NCBI RefSeq assembly: GCF_029893585.1
Contig: NZ_JARXYX010000007.1
Span: 62,001-126,000 of the forward strand
DNA length: 64,000 bases
Direction: 5' to 3'
Source: Streptomyces sp. LBL
Lineage (GTDB): Bacteria; Actinomycetota; Actinomycetes; Streptomycetales; Streptomycetaceae
This document shows positions 28,255 through 36,544 of the stretch, piece by piece (the stretch's first letter is position 1; each line of letters starts with the position of its first letter). The position numbers were made by a program, and so were the translations under genes. Below the pieces are notes generated by a model that made no database searches, was not told where the DNA came from, and saw only the letters and a program-made list of their open reading frames with translations.

Positions 28255-29672
28255 GTACGCCGCTGGAGCTTGCGGAAGGTCGTGGGGCTTCCTGGGCGGG
28301 GTCGCTCGGCGGCGCGCGGGGGGCGGTGCCCTCGGGGTTGTCGGATGGTGCGCGGGGGGCAGGGCCGTCGGGGTTGTCGGATGGTGCGCGGCAGTCGATT
28401 CCGCTGGGGTCGCGGGGTGACGTGCGGGGGGCGATGCCCTTGGGGTTGCACGGTGGCGTGCCCGGGGCGATGCCGCCGGGGTTGCACGATGGCGTGCCCA
28501 GGCCGACGCCGCCGGGGCTGCTCGACGGTGTCCGGCAGTGGCTTGCCGAAAGTGGGGGCGAACCGACGCCCGCGCGCGTGGCGCAGGCGCTGCGTGAGCA
28601 GGGGCGGGTGCTCGGGGACGCCGAAGTGCTGGGCGCGGCCGAGCAGTTGCGTTCCGAGCTGATCGGCAGCGGGCCGCTGGAACCACTGCTCGCGGACCCG
28701 TCGGTGACCGATGTGCTGGTGTCCGCCCCGGACCGGGTCTGGGTGGACCGGGGCGGCGGACTGGAGCTGACCGCCGTCTCCTTCCCGGACGCCGCCGCCG
28801 TGCGACGGCTTGCGCAGCGTCTGGCCGCGGTGGCCGGACGCCGGCTCGACGATGCACGGCCCTGGGTGGATGCCCGGCTGCCTGATGGGACCCGGCTGCA
28901 CGCGGTGCTGTCCCCGGTGGCCGTCGGCTGTGCCTGTCTGTCCCTGCGGGTCGTACGGCCACGCGCGTTCACACTCGACGAGCTGGTGGCGGCGGGCACG
29001 GTGCCACCGGGCGGGGACCTGGTGCTGCGTGCGCTGATCGAGGCGCGGCTGTCCTTCCTCATCAGCGGCGGTACGGGCAGCGGGAAGACGACTTTGCTGA
29101 GCGCCCTGTTGGGGCGCGTGGGCCCGGACGAGCGGATCGTGCTCGCCGAGGACTCCGCGGAGCTCAGGCCGGACCATCCGCACGTCGTACGGCTGGAGAG
29201 CCGCCCCGCCAACCAGGAGGGCGCCGGACTCGTCACCCTTCAGGACCTGGTGCGACAGACGCTGCGGATGCGGCCGGACCGGCTGGTCGTGGGTGAGGTG
29301 CGCGGGCCCGAAGTGGTCCATCTGCTGGCCGCGTTGAACACCGGCCACGCCGGTTGCGGAACGGTGCACGCGAACGCGGCGGCCGACGTGCCGGCCCGGC
29401 TGGAGGCGCTGGGCACGGCTGCGGGTCTGGACCGGGCTGCCCTGCACAGTCAGGTGGCGGCTGCCCTGTCGGTCGTCCTCCACCTCGTCCGCGACCGGGC
29501 CGGACGACGCCGGATCGCCGAGGTACATGTGCTGGAACGGGACCCGTCGGGCCTGGTGCGGACGGTGCCTGCGCTGCGGTGGGGCGCGGAGGCCTTCGCG
29601 TACGAGCGGGGGTGGGAGCGGCTGCGTGGGTTGCTTCGCTCCGAGGCTTTTGGAGAAGGGGCGGGGCGGTGA
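28251..29672 (+). CDS. tadA: TadA/CpaF-type secretion ATPase with six N-terminal 12-residue repeats
   Basis: A 473-residue hexameric type II/IV secretion ATPase that powers Flp pilus assembly. Walker A is SGGTGSGKTTL, followed by the Asp box region LAEDSAELR, RPDRLVVGEVRG (Walker B) and the His box GCGTVHANAAADVP. The conserved part begins at residue 89 (GLLDGVRQWLAE). Residues 17-88 are six tandem 12-residue units of the form GLxDGvRxAxPx, apparently generated by 36-base duplications of that same conserved segment. The start overlaps the TadZ stop by four bases. Confidence 0.92.
   Translation: MSTPLELAEGRGASWAGSLGGARGAVPSGLSDGARGAGPSGLSDGARQSIPLGSRGDVRGAMPLGLHGGVPGAMPPGLHDGVPRPTPPGLLDGVRQWLAESGGEPTPARVAQALREQGRVLGDAEVLGAAEQLRSELIGSGPLEPLLADPSVTDVLVSAPDRVWVDRGGGLELTAVSFPDAAAVRRLAQRLAAVAGRRLDDARPWVDARLPDGTRLHAVLSPVAVGCACLSLRVVRPRAFTLDELVAAGTVPPGGDLVLRALIEARLSFLISGGTGSGKTTLLSALLGRVGPDERIVLAEDSAELRPDHPHVVRLESRPANQEGAGLVTLQDLVRQTLRMRPDRLVVGEVRGPEVVHLLAALNTGHAGCGTVHANAAADVPARLEALGTAAGLDRAALHSQVAAALSVVLHLVRDRAGRRRIAEVHVLERDPSGLVRTVPALRWGAEAFAYERGWERLRGLLRSEAFGEGAGR
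28299..28514 (+). repeat. Six in-frame 36-base tandem repeats inside tadA
   Basis: The unit encodes 12 residues (for example GLSDGARGAGPS, GLHDGVPRPTPP). The reading frame is kept because the unit length is a multiple of three. The final conserved copy merges with the native N-terminus of the ATPase domain. Confidence 0.75.
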
Positions 29673-29693
29673 TCGGGCGCGTGAGGTGCTGGT

Positions 29694-29781
29694 GGGGGTG
29701 GCGTGGTGATCAGGGTGAGGGTGATGTCGACGGGGGTGGCGTGGTGATCGGGGTGAGGGTGATGTCGACGGGGGCGGCGTG
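29694..29781 (+). repeat. 38-base tandem repeat carrying the tadB start codon
   Basis: Unit 1 is 29694-29731, unit 2 is 29732-29769, and a partial third runs from 29770 through the tadB start. Each contains GTGGTGATC or GTGGTGACC. A further GTGATCGGG overlaps the tadA stop at 29669. The original coupled tadA-tadB junction seems to have been pushed apart by duplication. Confidence 0.75.
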
Positions 29782-30651
29782 GTGACCGGGAGGAGTGCGG
29801 TGTCTGTAGTGGCGGCTGCAGGGTGTGTGGGGGCGGCTGTGTGGCTGTTGGTTGGGCGGCACTGCGGGGCGCGGCGAGCGCAGTTGTTGCTTGCCAGTGG
29901 GGCAGTGGTGGGGGGCGGGCCGCCCTCCTGGCGGCAACGGGCGGTCGAGCTGCGGCGGATCCGTGAGCGGCTGCGGGCCGAGTGGTGGTCGGCGGTCGGC
30001 GGGCTGACGCTGGCGGTGCTGGGTGTCTCGGTGTTGCCGGCCGTCGCGGGGCTGGCCGGGGTGCCCCTGCTCCGGCGGATCCGGCTGGTCAGGGAGGAGA
30101 GGCGCGCCCGGGAGCGACGGGGAGACGCGGTGATCGCGCTGTGCGGGGCGCTCGCCGGGGAGGTCCGCTCGGGGCGTCAGCCGGGTGAGGCGCTGTTGCG
30201 GGCCGCCCACGACTCCGGTGGGCTCGGTGACAGGCAGGCGGCGGTGCTGGCGGCGGCACGGTTCGGCGGAGACGTTCCGGACGCGCTCGCGTCGGCGGCC
30301 CGGCAACCGGGTGCCGAGGGGCTGCGGGGGCTGGCCGCGTGCTGGCGGGTGGCCGTGGACCAGGGCGCCGGTCTCGCGGCCGGACTTGACCGGCTCGAAG
30401 CGGCATTGCGTGCCGATCGAGACCAACGAGCGGACCTGCGCGCCCAGCTGGCCGGTGCCCGGTCGACAGCGATGATGCTCGCCGGTCTGCCCGCCCTGGG
30501 TCTCCTCCTCGGCGCCGCTCTCGGGGCTGACCCCCTCCATGTGCTGCTGCACACCGGGGCCGGCCTGGGGTGCCTGTTCGTCGGGGCTGTGCTGGAGGGA
30601 CTGGGGATGTGGTGGGCGACCCGGATCGTGCGGGGAGCGGAGGCGACGTGA
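29779..30651 (+). CDS. TadB-like membrane protein of the secretion platform
   Basis: A 290-residue type II secretion F-domain protein. Hydrophobic helices lie at about 8-26, 74-100 and 235-280; the cytoplasmic F domain between them contains LCGALAGEVRSGRQPGEAL. TadB and TadC form the inner-membrane platform on which TadA acts. The start is one of two adjacent GTG codons at 29779; repeats upstream (see separate entry) make the exact start uncertain. The stop overlaps the next gene (GTGA). Confidence 0.85.
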   Translation: MVTGRSAVSVVAAAGCVGAAVWLLVGRHCGARRAQLLLASGAVVGGGPPSWRQRAVELRRIRERLRAEWWSAVGGLTLAVLGVSVLPAVAGLAGVPLLRRIRLVREERRARERRGDAVIALCGALAGEVRSGRQPGEALLRAAHDSGGLGDRQAAVLAAARFGGDVPDALASAARQPGAEGLRGLAACWRVAVDQGAGLAAGLDRLEAALRADRDQRADLRAQLAGARSTAMMLAGLPALGLLLGAALGADPLHVLLHTGAGLGCLFVGAVLEGLGMWWATRIVRGAEAT

Positions 30652-31472
30652 GCGCGGAAGTTGTCCACAGGTTGGGGGTTGTCATGGGGGCGGCACTCGC
30701 CCTGGAGTGCCTGCTGCGGTGGGCGGGGGCGTTACGGCGCGAACGACGGATGCGCCGACGGCTGACTGCGATGCTGCCCGTCGCCCAGGAGACCTCCGTC
30801 GGATCACGTTTCGACGTGCGGGAGTTCGCACGGCGCTGGCTTCCGGCGACGGGCATGGCGTGCGCCGCGTGGCTGCTGGTCGGCGGTGTGGTTGGTGCCG
30901 TGGCCGGGCTGGTTGTGGGAGCCGGGCTGTGGTGGTGGCGTCGTCGGCAGGTGTCCGGGACCGTTGCCGGCGCCGGTACCAGGTTGGTTGTCGCCGGTAC
31001 CGGGCCGGACGCCGACATCCGGGCGGCGGCACGACAACTACCGCTAGCTGCTGATCTGTTGGCGGCCTGCATCGCGGCGGGTGCTGGGCCGGTGATCGCG
31101 GCGCAGGCCGTGGGCGAGGCTCTCGGCGGTCCGGTCGGGGAGGTGTTGGGGCGTGGCGCGGCGGAGGTACGGCTCGGCGGTGAACCGGGCGAGGCCTGGA
31201 GACGGCTCGCCGGGATGCCGGGCGCGGGCGCCCTGGCGCGGCTGTTGGAACGGGCCGATGTCTCCGGGCTTCCTGCGGCTGCACCGGTCGCCAGGCTCGC
31301 CGCCGACGCCCGCGCAGACTGGACGCGCACCGCCACGGCACGGGCACGCCGGGCGGGAGTGCTGGTCACCGCGCCGGTCGGGCTGTGTTTCCTGCCCGCG
31401 TTCATCACGGTCGGCGTCCTGCCCGTGGTGATCGGGCTGGCGGGCGGGGCTCTGGGAGGGGGTGGTGAGTGA
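30648..31472 (+). CDS. TadC-like membrane protein of the secretion platform
   Basis: A 274-residue F-domain protein paralogous to the gene before it. Helices lie near 8-25, 65-100 and 240-272; the central F domain contains LAADLLAACIAAGAGPVIAAQAVG. The GTG at 30648 overlaps the TadB stop and follows GGAGGCGAC. Together with TadB it should make the heteromeric platform. About 180 bases separate it from the pilin gene, partly filled by a 7-base repeat. Confidence 0.85.
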   Translation: MSAEVVHRLGVVMGAALALECLLRWAGALRRERRMRRRLTAMLPVAQETSVGSRFDVREFARRWLPATGMACAAWLLVGGVVGAVAGLVVGAGLWWWRRRQVSGTVAGAGTRLVVAGTGPDADIRAAARQLPLAADLLAACIAAGAGPVIAAQAVGEALGGPVGEVLGRGAAEVRLGGEPGEAWRRLAGMPGAGALARLLERADVSGLPAAAPVARLAADARADWTRTATARARRAGVLVTAPVGLCFLPAFITVGVLPVVIGLAGGALGGGGE

Positions 31473-31555
31473 CGGGACATGGGAGTGCCGGCGGGCAGCC
31501 GGCGACGAGCAGCAAGCAGCGGTCAGAGCCAAGAGGCGGCAGTTAGCGATCGTAG

Positions 31556-31627
31556 GCGGACAGCGGACAGCGGACAGCGGACAGCAGACAGCAGACAACA
31601 GACAACAGACAACAGACAACAGACAAC
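31556..31627 (+). repeat. 7-base tandem repeat upstream of the pilin gene
   Basis: About ten units drift from GCGGACA through GCAGACA to ACAGACA. The tract ends 25 bases before the pilin start codon, in the leader between the TadC-like gene and the pilin gene. A 7-base unit changes promoter or leader spacing by two-thirds of a helical turn per copy. Confidence 0.8.
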
Positions 31628-31652
31628 GAAGCGGATCCTCACGGGGGTTGAG

Positions 31653-31862
31653 ATGTGCAAGGTGGTACGGGCGCGGCTGCGTGTCCTGGTGTGCAGGGCG
31701 CGTGCGGCGCGGAGCGACGCGGGAATGGTCACGTCGGAGTACGCGATGGGCATCGTGGCGGCGGTGGCGTTCGCGGTGGTTCTCTACAAGGTGCTTTCCA
31801 GCGGAGAGGTCAGTGCGGAGTTGCAAGGCATCGTGAAGCGGGCTCTCGATGCACGGATGTGA
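31653..31862 (+). CDS. Flp-like prepilin (DUF4244)
   Basis: A 69-residue protein: a basic leader, then GMVTSEYAMGIVAAVAFAVVL. Gly followed by Glu at mature position 5 and Tyr at 6 is the Flp prepilin peptidase signature, and one hydrophobic helix follows, so this is probably the structural pilin of the locus. The ATG at 31653 has GGGGGTTGAG upstream. In-frame codons further upstream come from the repeat tract and are not counted. No prepilin peptidase gene is present in the window. The 3' end overlaps the TadE gene. Confidence 0.8.
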   Translation: MCKVVRARLRVLVCRARAARSDAGMVTSEYAMGIVAAVAFAVVLYKVLSSGEVSAELQGIVKRALDARM

Positions 31863-32286
31863 GCAGGAGCCGGACAGGAAGGCGACGAGCACGTCGACGA
31901 GCGGGTCGACGAAGGCATCGACGAATAAGTCCGCCAGGGGCTCGGACCATGGGTTCGTCACCGCAGAGGCGGCCGTGGTGCTGCCCGTGCTGGTGATGTT
32001 CGCGATGGCGCTGGTGTGGGCGCTGCTGGTCGTGGCCGCGCAGATCCAGTGCGTGGACGCGGCCCGCACCGGCGCCCGCGCGGCGGCCCGCCAGGACCCG
32101 GCCGACGCGGTCGTCGAGGTGGCCCGAGGAGCGGCACCGCGAGACGCGAAGATCACGGTCAGCAGGCAGGGCGATCAGGTCCGTGTCTCTGTCGTGGCGG
32201 AGCCGCCGGTACTGCGCGGCCTGCCCTTCGAAGTACGGGAGGAGGCCGTGGCATCGGTGGAGGGGACCGCGGGGGAGGGGAGGTGA
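31849..32286 (+). CDS. TadE-like pseudopilin
   Basis: A 145-residue TadE-family protein. A Ser/Thr/Lys-rich N-terminal leader precedes GFVTAEAAVVLPVLVMFAMAL, where Gly is followed by Glu at position 5, the TadE-type cleavage motif, then one membrane helix and a small extracytoplasmic domain. Minor pilins of this kind prime the Flp pilus. The ATG at 31849 overlaps the pilin gene by 14 bases. The stop overlaps the next GTG (GTGA). Confidence 0.82.
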   Translation: MHGCEQEPDRKATSTSTSGSTKASTNKSARGSDHGFVTAEAAVVLPVLVMFAMALVWALLVVAAQIQCVDAARTGARAAARQDPADAVVEVARGAAPRDAKITVSRQGDQVRVSVVAEPPVLRGLPFEVREEAVASVEGTAGEGR

Positions 32287-32873
32287 ACGGCGGCTGCTCG
32301 GACCGCCTTCGAGCGGCGGTCCGGCATACGGCTGACAAGCCTGCGGCGGCTTGTCGTGCGGTTGCCCGGCATACGGCGGTCCGGCGGTTGGTCGGCCGCA
32401 GCGGGGACCGGGGCTCCGCCACCGTCTGGAGCCTCGCCGGGATCGCCGTCCTGTGTGTCGTGTTCGGTGTGGTGTTGGCCATGGGGCAGGCCATGGTGGC
32501 CCGGCACCGCGCCGCCGGCAGCGCGGATCTCGCGGCCCTCGCGGCGGCGGACCACTGGGCGGACGGCGGCACGGCGGCCTGCGCCCGGGCCGGCCGCGTG
32601 GCGCGGGCCCAGAGCGCGCGGCTGGTGCGGTGCGTGCTCGTGGGCGAGATCTCGGACGTGACGGCGGCGTCCGGACAGGGGCCGTTCGAGGCGGAGGTCA
32701 GGGCGCGGGCCGGCCCCGCGGAGCAGGACCAGGGCCAGGACCAGGGCCAGGCGCAGGAGCATGCGCAGGACCAGGCCTCGGAGCCGGTTCCGGTTCCGGT
32801 GGCGCCCCCTGCGGATGCATCACGGCCGCCCCCTCCTTCCGCTCCGCCGGCGCCTCCCGCAACAGCACGGTGA
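32283..32873 (+). CDS. Helicase/secretion-neighbourhood TadE-like protein
   Basis: A 196-residue protein with a basic leader, the signature RGSATVWSLAGIAVL and one membrane helix, followed by ADLAALAAADHWADG, typical of the TadE-like proteins found next to the DECH helicase. The pseudopilin Glu is Trp here, so processing may differ. From residue about 140 the C-terminus is low complexity (Gln/Asp, then Pro/Ala). The last 176 bases are antisense to the helicase gene. The GTG at 32283 overlaps the TadE stop. It is the last gene of the seven-gene tad operon. Confidence 0.78.
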   Translation: MNGGCSDRLRAAVRHTADKPAAACRAVARHTAVRRLVGRSGDRGSATVWSLAGIAVLCVVFGVVLAMGQAMVARHRAAGSADLAALAAADHWADGGTAACARAGRVARAQSARLVRCVLVGEISDVTAASGQGPFEAEVRARAGPAEQDQGQDQGQAQEHAQDQASEPVPVPVAPPADASRPPPPSAPPAPPATAR

Positions 32874-35292
32874 GCAGCCGTACCGCACCCTTCTTGTGCA
32901 GCGGATCGTTGCCGTTGCCGCACTTGGGGGACTGGACGCATGAGGGGCAGCCGGCCTCGCACTCGCAGGAGGCGATGGCCTGGCGGGTGGCGGTGAGCCA
33001 GGCCCGGGCGGTGTGGAAGGCGCGCTCCGCGAAGCCCGCGCCGCCGGGGTGGCCGTCGTAGACGAAGACGGTCGGCAGGAGCGTGTCGGGGTGCAGGGGG
33101 ATCGACACGCCGCCGATGTCCCAGCGGTCGCAGGTCGCGAAGAGGGGCAGCATGCCGATCGACGCGTGCTCGGCGGCGTGCAGGGCGCCGCCGAGGATCT
33201 CCGGGTTGATCCGGGCCTCGTCCAGCTGGTCCTCGGTGACCGTCCACCACACCGCGCGCGTGCGCAGCGTACGAGGAGGGAGGTCGAGTTTCGTCTCGCC
33301 GAGTACTTCACCGGTGATGAGCCGTCGACGCAGGAAGGAGACCACTTGGTTGGTGACCTCGACGGAGCCGTAGCACAGGCGTCCGTCGCCCCAGGGGACC
33401 TCGGTGTCGGTCTCCAGGACGGAGATGGACGTGGTGTCGCGGGCGACCGTCGCGTACGGAGGGTTGGCCTGCTCGACCAGAGCGACCGAGTCCTCCAGGG
33501 ACAGGGAGCGGACGAGGTAGGTGCGGCCCTGGTGCAGGTGGACCGCGCCCTCGTGCACGGTCGAGTGCGCGGCGCCCTCGTCGACCGTGCCCAGCAGGCG
33601 GCCCGTCCCGGCCTCGACGACCTGGACCGGTCGGCCGCCTTCGCCGCGGATGTCGGTGAGGTCGGCGGCCCGCTCCCGGCGGGTCCAGTGCCAGGCCTTC
33701 GTACGGCGACGCAGCAGCTTCGCGGCCTCCAACTGCGGAAGCAGGTCCTCGCACGCCGGACCGAACAGCTCCAGGTCCTCGTCCGTCAACGGGAGTTCCG
33801 CGGCGGCCGCGCACAGGTGCGGGGCGAGGACGTAGGGGTTGTCGGGATCGAGGACGGTGGACTCCACCGGCTGGTCGAACAGGGCCTCGGGGTGGTGGAC
33901 GAGGAAAGTGTCCAGGGGATCGTCGCGGGCGACCAGGATGGCGAGGGCGCCCTGGCCGGAGCGGCCGGCGCGGCCCGCCTGCTGCCACAGGGAAGCCCGC
34001 GTGCCGGGGTAGCCGGCGATCAGCACGGCGTCGAGGCCGGAGACGTCGATGCCGAGTTCCAGGGCTGTCGTCGCGGCGAGCCCGAGAAGCTCGCCGGAGT
34101 GGAGCGCCTGTTCGAGGGCGCGGCGCTCCTCGGGGAGGTAACCGCCGCGGTACGCCGCGACACGCCGGGCCAGGGAGCGGTCGACCTGGGCAAGACGTTC
34201 CTGGGCGATCACCGCGATCAGCTCGGCGCCACGCCGGGAGCGTACGAAGGCGACCGTACGGATGCCCTGGACGGCGAGGTCGGTCAGCAGGTCGGCCGTC
34301 TCGGCGGTGGCCGTGCGGCGGACCGGTGCGCCCTTCTCGCCCTGCATCTCCGTGAGCGGGGGCTCCCAGAGGGCGAACACCAGTTCGCCTCGTGGGGAGG
34401 CGTCGTCGGCGACCTCGACCACGGGGAGGCCGGTGAGGCGGCCGGCGGCCACCGAGGGCTCCGCGGCGGTCGCCGAGGCCAGCAGGAACACGGGAGAGGC
34501 GCCGTAGCGGGCGCAGAGGCGGCGCAGGCGACGCAGTACCTGGGCGACGTGCGAGCCGAACACGCCCCGGTAGGTGTGGCACTCGTCGATGACGACGTAC
34601 TTCAGGGACCGCAGGAAGGAGGACCAGCGGGGGTGGGACGGGAGTATGCCCCGGTGCAGCATGTCCGGGTTGGTCAGCACGTAGTTGGCGTACTGACGGA
34701 CCCATTCGCGTTCTTCCACCGGCGTGTCGCCGTCGTAGACCGCGGGGCGGACCGAATGGCCCAAGGATTGTGAAAATTCCTTCACCGATCGGCACTGATC
34801 CGCTGCGAGCGCCTTCGTGGGGGCCAGGTAGAGGGCGGTGGCGCCGCGCCCGTTCGGGGCCTCGGAGCCGTCCAGGAGGGTCGACATGACCGGCACGAGG
34901 TAGGCCAGGGACTTGCCGGAGGCCGTCCCGGTGGCGACGACCACCGACTCGCCGTCCAGGGCGTGCTCGGCCGCACGGGCCTGGTGGGCCCAGGGATGCG
35001 CGATGCCGCAGGCCTGCACGGCGGCGATGACCTCGGAACGGATCCGATCCGGCCAGATGGCATGCCGGCCCTCGCGAGGGGGCAAGTGCTCCGTATGAGT
35101 GATGCGCGAAGCCCGGCTCGGCCCCGCGGCGAGCCGGTCCAGGATGGTGCCCGGCGGGAGCCGGGAGGCGGGCTGCGCCGAGGGTCGATCGGATCGGTGA
35201 TTCTTGGCCATCGGCACCGAGTGTGTCACTGGCGTGACGGACAATGGGACCAAGGCGTCGTACACGCCTGCCGGTAAGTGATTGAATGCCAT
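32698..35292 (-). CDS. DECH-box helicase with DUF1998-type C-terminus (MrfA/Hrq1-like)
   Basis: An 864-residue superfamily 2 helicase. Walker A is ATGTASGKS (about 118-126), the DExH motif is VIDECHTYRG (about 235), motif VI is QQAGRAGRSGQG, and a cysteine cluster CECEAGCPSCVQSPKCGNGN lies near 775-795. This is the layout of Bacillus MrfA/YprA and fungal Hrq1, which act in mitomycin and cross-link repair. The actinobacterial member is consistently beside the Tad genes. The last 35 residues (Pro/Gly/Ala, e.g. PGPGPGPGPAPRG) look like a recent extension into the convergent TadE-like gene. It is divergent from bldG, with 82 bases between the starts. Confidence 0.92.
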   Translation of the reverse strand: MAFNHLPAGVYDALVPLSVTPVTHSVPMAKNHRSDRPSAQPASRLPPGTILDRLAAGPSRASRITHTEHLPPREGRHAIWPDRIRSEVIAAVQACGIAHPWAHQARAAEHALDGESVVVATGTASGKSLAYLVPVMSTLLDGSEAPNGRGATALYLAPTKALAADQCRSVKEFSQSLGHSVRPAVYDGDTPVEEREWVRQYANYVLTNPDMLHRGILPSHPRWSSFLRSLKYVVIDECHTYRGVFGSHVAQVLRRLRRLCARYGASPVFLLASATAAEPSVAAGRLTGLPVVEVADDASPRGELVFALWEPPLTEMQGEKGAPVRRTATAETADLLTDLAVQGIRTVAFVRSRRGAELIAVIAQERLAQVDRSLARRVAAYRGGYLPEERRALEQALHSGELLGLAATTALELGIDVSGLDAVLIAGYPGTRASLWQQAGRAGRSGQGALAILVARDDPLDTFLVHHPEALFDQPVESTVLDPDNPYVLAPHLCAAAAELPLTDEDLELFGPACEDLLPQLEAAKLLRRRTKAWHWTRRERAADLTDIRGEGGRPVQVVEAGTGRLLGTVDEGAAHSTVHEGAVHLHQGRTYLVRSLSLEDSVALVEQANPPYATVARDTTSISVLETDTEVPWGDGRLCYGSVEVTNQVVSFLRRRLITGEVLGETKLDLPPRTLRTRAVWWTVTEDQLDEARINPEILGGALHAAEHASIGMLPLFATCDRWDIGGVSIPLHPDTLLPTVFVYDGHPGGAGFAERAFHTARAWLTATRQAIASCECEAGCPSCVQSPKCGNGNDPLHKKGAVRLLTVLLREAPAERKEGAAVMHPQGAPPEPEPAPRPGPAHAPAPGPGPGPGPAPRGRPAP

Positions 35293-35374
35293 CGCGGCTG
35301 GCGAACCGTTCTGGGGGCCTCAAGCCGAGGTGTCCCGACGGGCGACCGCTCGATAGCAAGGTGCTGGAGGATCC

Positions 35375-35716
35375 GTGGACCTGTCCCTGTCGACCGAGAC
35401 CATCGGCGATCGCACGATCGTCAGGGTCGGTGGCGAAATCGACGTATATACCGCGCCCAAGCTGCGCGAGCAGCTGGTCGAGCTGGTGAATGACGGCAGT
35501 TTCCACCTTGTCGTCGACATGGAGGGCGTGGACTTCCTCGACTCCACCGGTCTCGGCGTGCTGGTCGGCGGACTGAAGCGGGTGCGGGCTCATGAGGGCT
35601 CGCTGCGCCTGGTCTGCAACCAGGAGCGCATTCTCAAGATTTTCCGTATCACCGGCCTCACCAAGGTGTTCCCGATCCACACCTCGGTCGAGGAAGCGGT
35701 GGCGGCGACCGACTGA
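35375..35716 (+). CDS. bldG: Anti-anti-sigma factor BldG
   Basis: A 113-residue STAS-domain anti-anti-sigma factor that is known to be essential for aerial mycelium and antibiotic production in Streptomyces. The phosphorylated serine is Ser57 in [10 protein letters not shown]. Unphosphorylated BldG binds its cognate anti-sigma kinases and releases sigma factors such as sigma-H. The GTG at 35375 follows GGAGG with five bases of spacing. The anti-sigma partner gene lies 115 bases downstream on the same strand. Confidence 0.95.
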   Translation: MDLSLSTETIGDRTIVRVGGEIDVYTAPKLREQLVELVNDGSFHLVVDMEGVDFLDSTGLGVLVGGLKRVRAHEGSLRLVCNQERILKIFRITGLTKVFPIHTSVEEAVAATD

Positions 35717-35831
35717 CCACCGGACCGGGCGCGGCACAAGTGACCGCGCCCGGGACGGCCGACGTTGAAACCCGGGTCCGGGCTGTTGGCAGCCCGGACC
35801 CACCGCACGCCCGTAGTTCCGAGGGGGATGC

Positions 35832-36269
35832 ATGGCCACCGTTGAACTCCGCTTCAGCGCGCTGCCCGAGCACGTCAGGACCGCCCGACTGGTGGCGGCA
35901 GCGGTGGCGCGCAGGTCCGGGGTGGACGAGGCCGTTCTCGACGAGGTCAGACTCGCCGTCGGCGAGGCCTGCTCCCGTGCCGTCGGACTGCACCAGAACG
36001 GCGGTATCACGGCGCCGGTCAAGGTGCTGCTGATCGAGGAGGAGAAACAGTTCTCCATCGAGGTCGGCGACGAGGCGCCGCACCACGCTCCCGGTGACCG
36101 GGCGTCCGGTGCCGTCGGCGAGGATCTCGACGCCGAGGCGGAGGAGGACGAGATGGGCCTCGCGGTCATCAGCGGCCTCGTCGACGACGTGGAGGTCACC
36201 GCCGGAGAAAACGGCGGCTCGATCCGTATGACCTGGCCGACCGTCCTGCCCGACGCGGTGCTTCCCTGA
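35832..36269 (+). CDS. Anti-sigma factor/serine kinase of the RsbW type, BldG partner
   Basis: A 145-residue GHKL-type ATPase. The N-box is in LDEVRLAVGEACSRAVGLH and the glycine-rich lid in EMGLAVISGLVDDVEV. Such proteins bind a sigma factor and phosphorylate the anti-anti-sigma partner, here presumably BldG at Ser57. The ATG at 35832 follows GAGGGGG. It is cotranscribed with bldG and followed by a strong terminator. Confidence 0.9.
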   Translation: MATVELRFSALPEHVRTARLVAAAVARRSGVDEAVLDEVRLAVGEACSRAVGLHQNGGITAPVKVLLIEEEKQFSIEVGDEAPHHAPGDRASGAVGEDLDAEAEEDEMGLAVISGLVDDVEVTAGENGGSIRMTWPTVLPDAVLP

Positions 36270-36312
36270 CACCACACGTCAGCCGACGTCACTGACGCAC
36301 CTCGAATCTCTT

Positions 36313-36350
36313 CGGAGGGCCCTGCTGAGCAGGGCCCTCCGCTGTTTTTT
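36313..36350 (+). terminator. Strong intrinsic terminator after the bldG operon
   Basis: A near-perfect 12-14 bp GC stem (CGGAGGGCCCTG with its complement ending at 36341) is followed by GCTGTTTTTT. This is the most classical rho-independent terminator in the window. Confidence 0.92.
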
Positions 36351-36544
36351 CAAGAGCGTTCCGAATTCGTGAAGCAATTCACGAGCAATTTCCGATCATT
36401 GGATCGGCTGAAAATGCTTTCGGCGCATTACCGGGGTGTTGGCAGGGTGCAGCAGATTCCGGTTGCCGCATACTGTTTTGATCAGGAACAGATCTCTAGA
36501 ATCCGTCCACATCTTGAGCTCAGCCCAAGCGTCAAGGAGGACGA

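Noticed and set aside
31479..31652. N-terminal extension of the Flp-like pilin through the 7-base repeat
   Set aside because: Codons are repeat-derived; the ATG at 31653 has a ribosome binding site and gives a normal prepilin leader.
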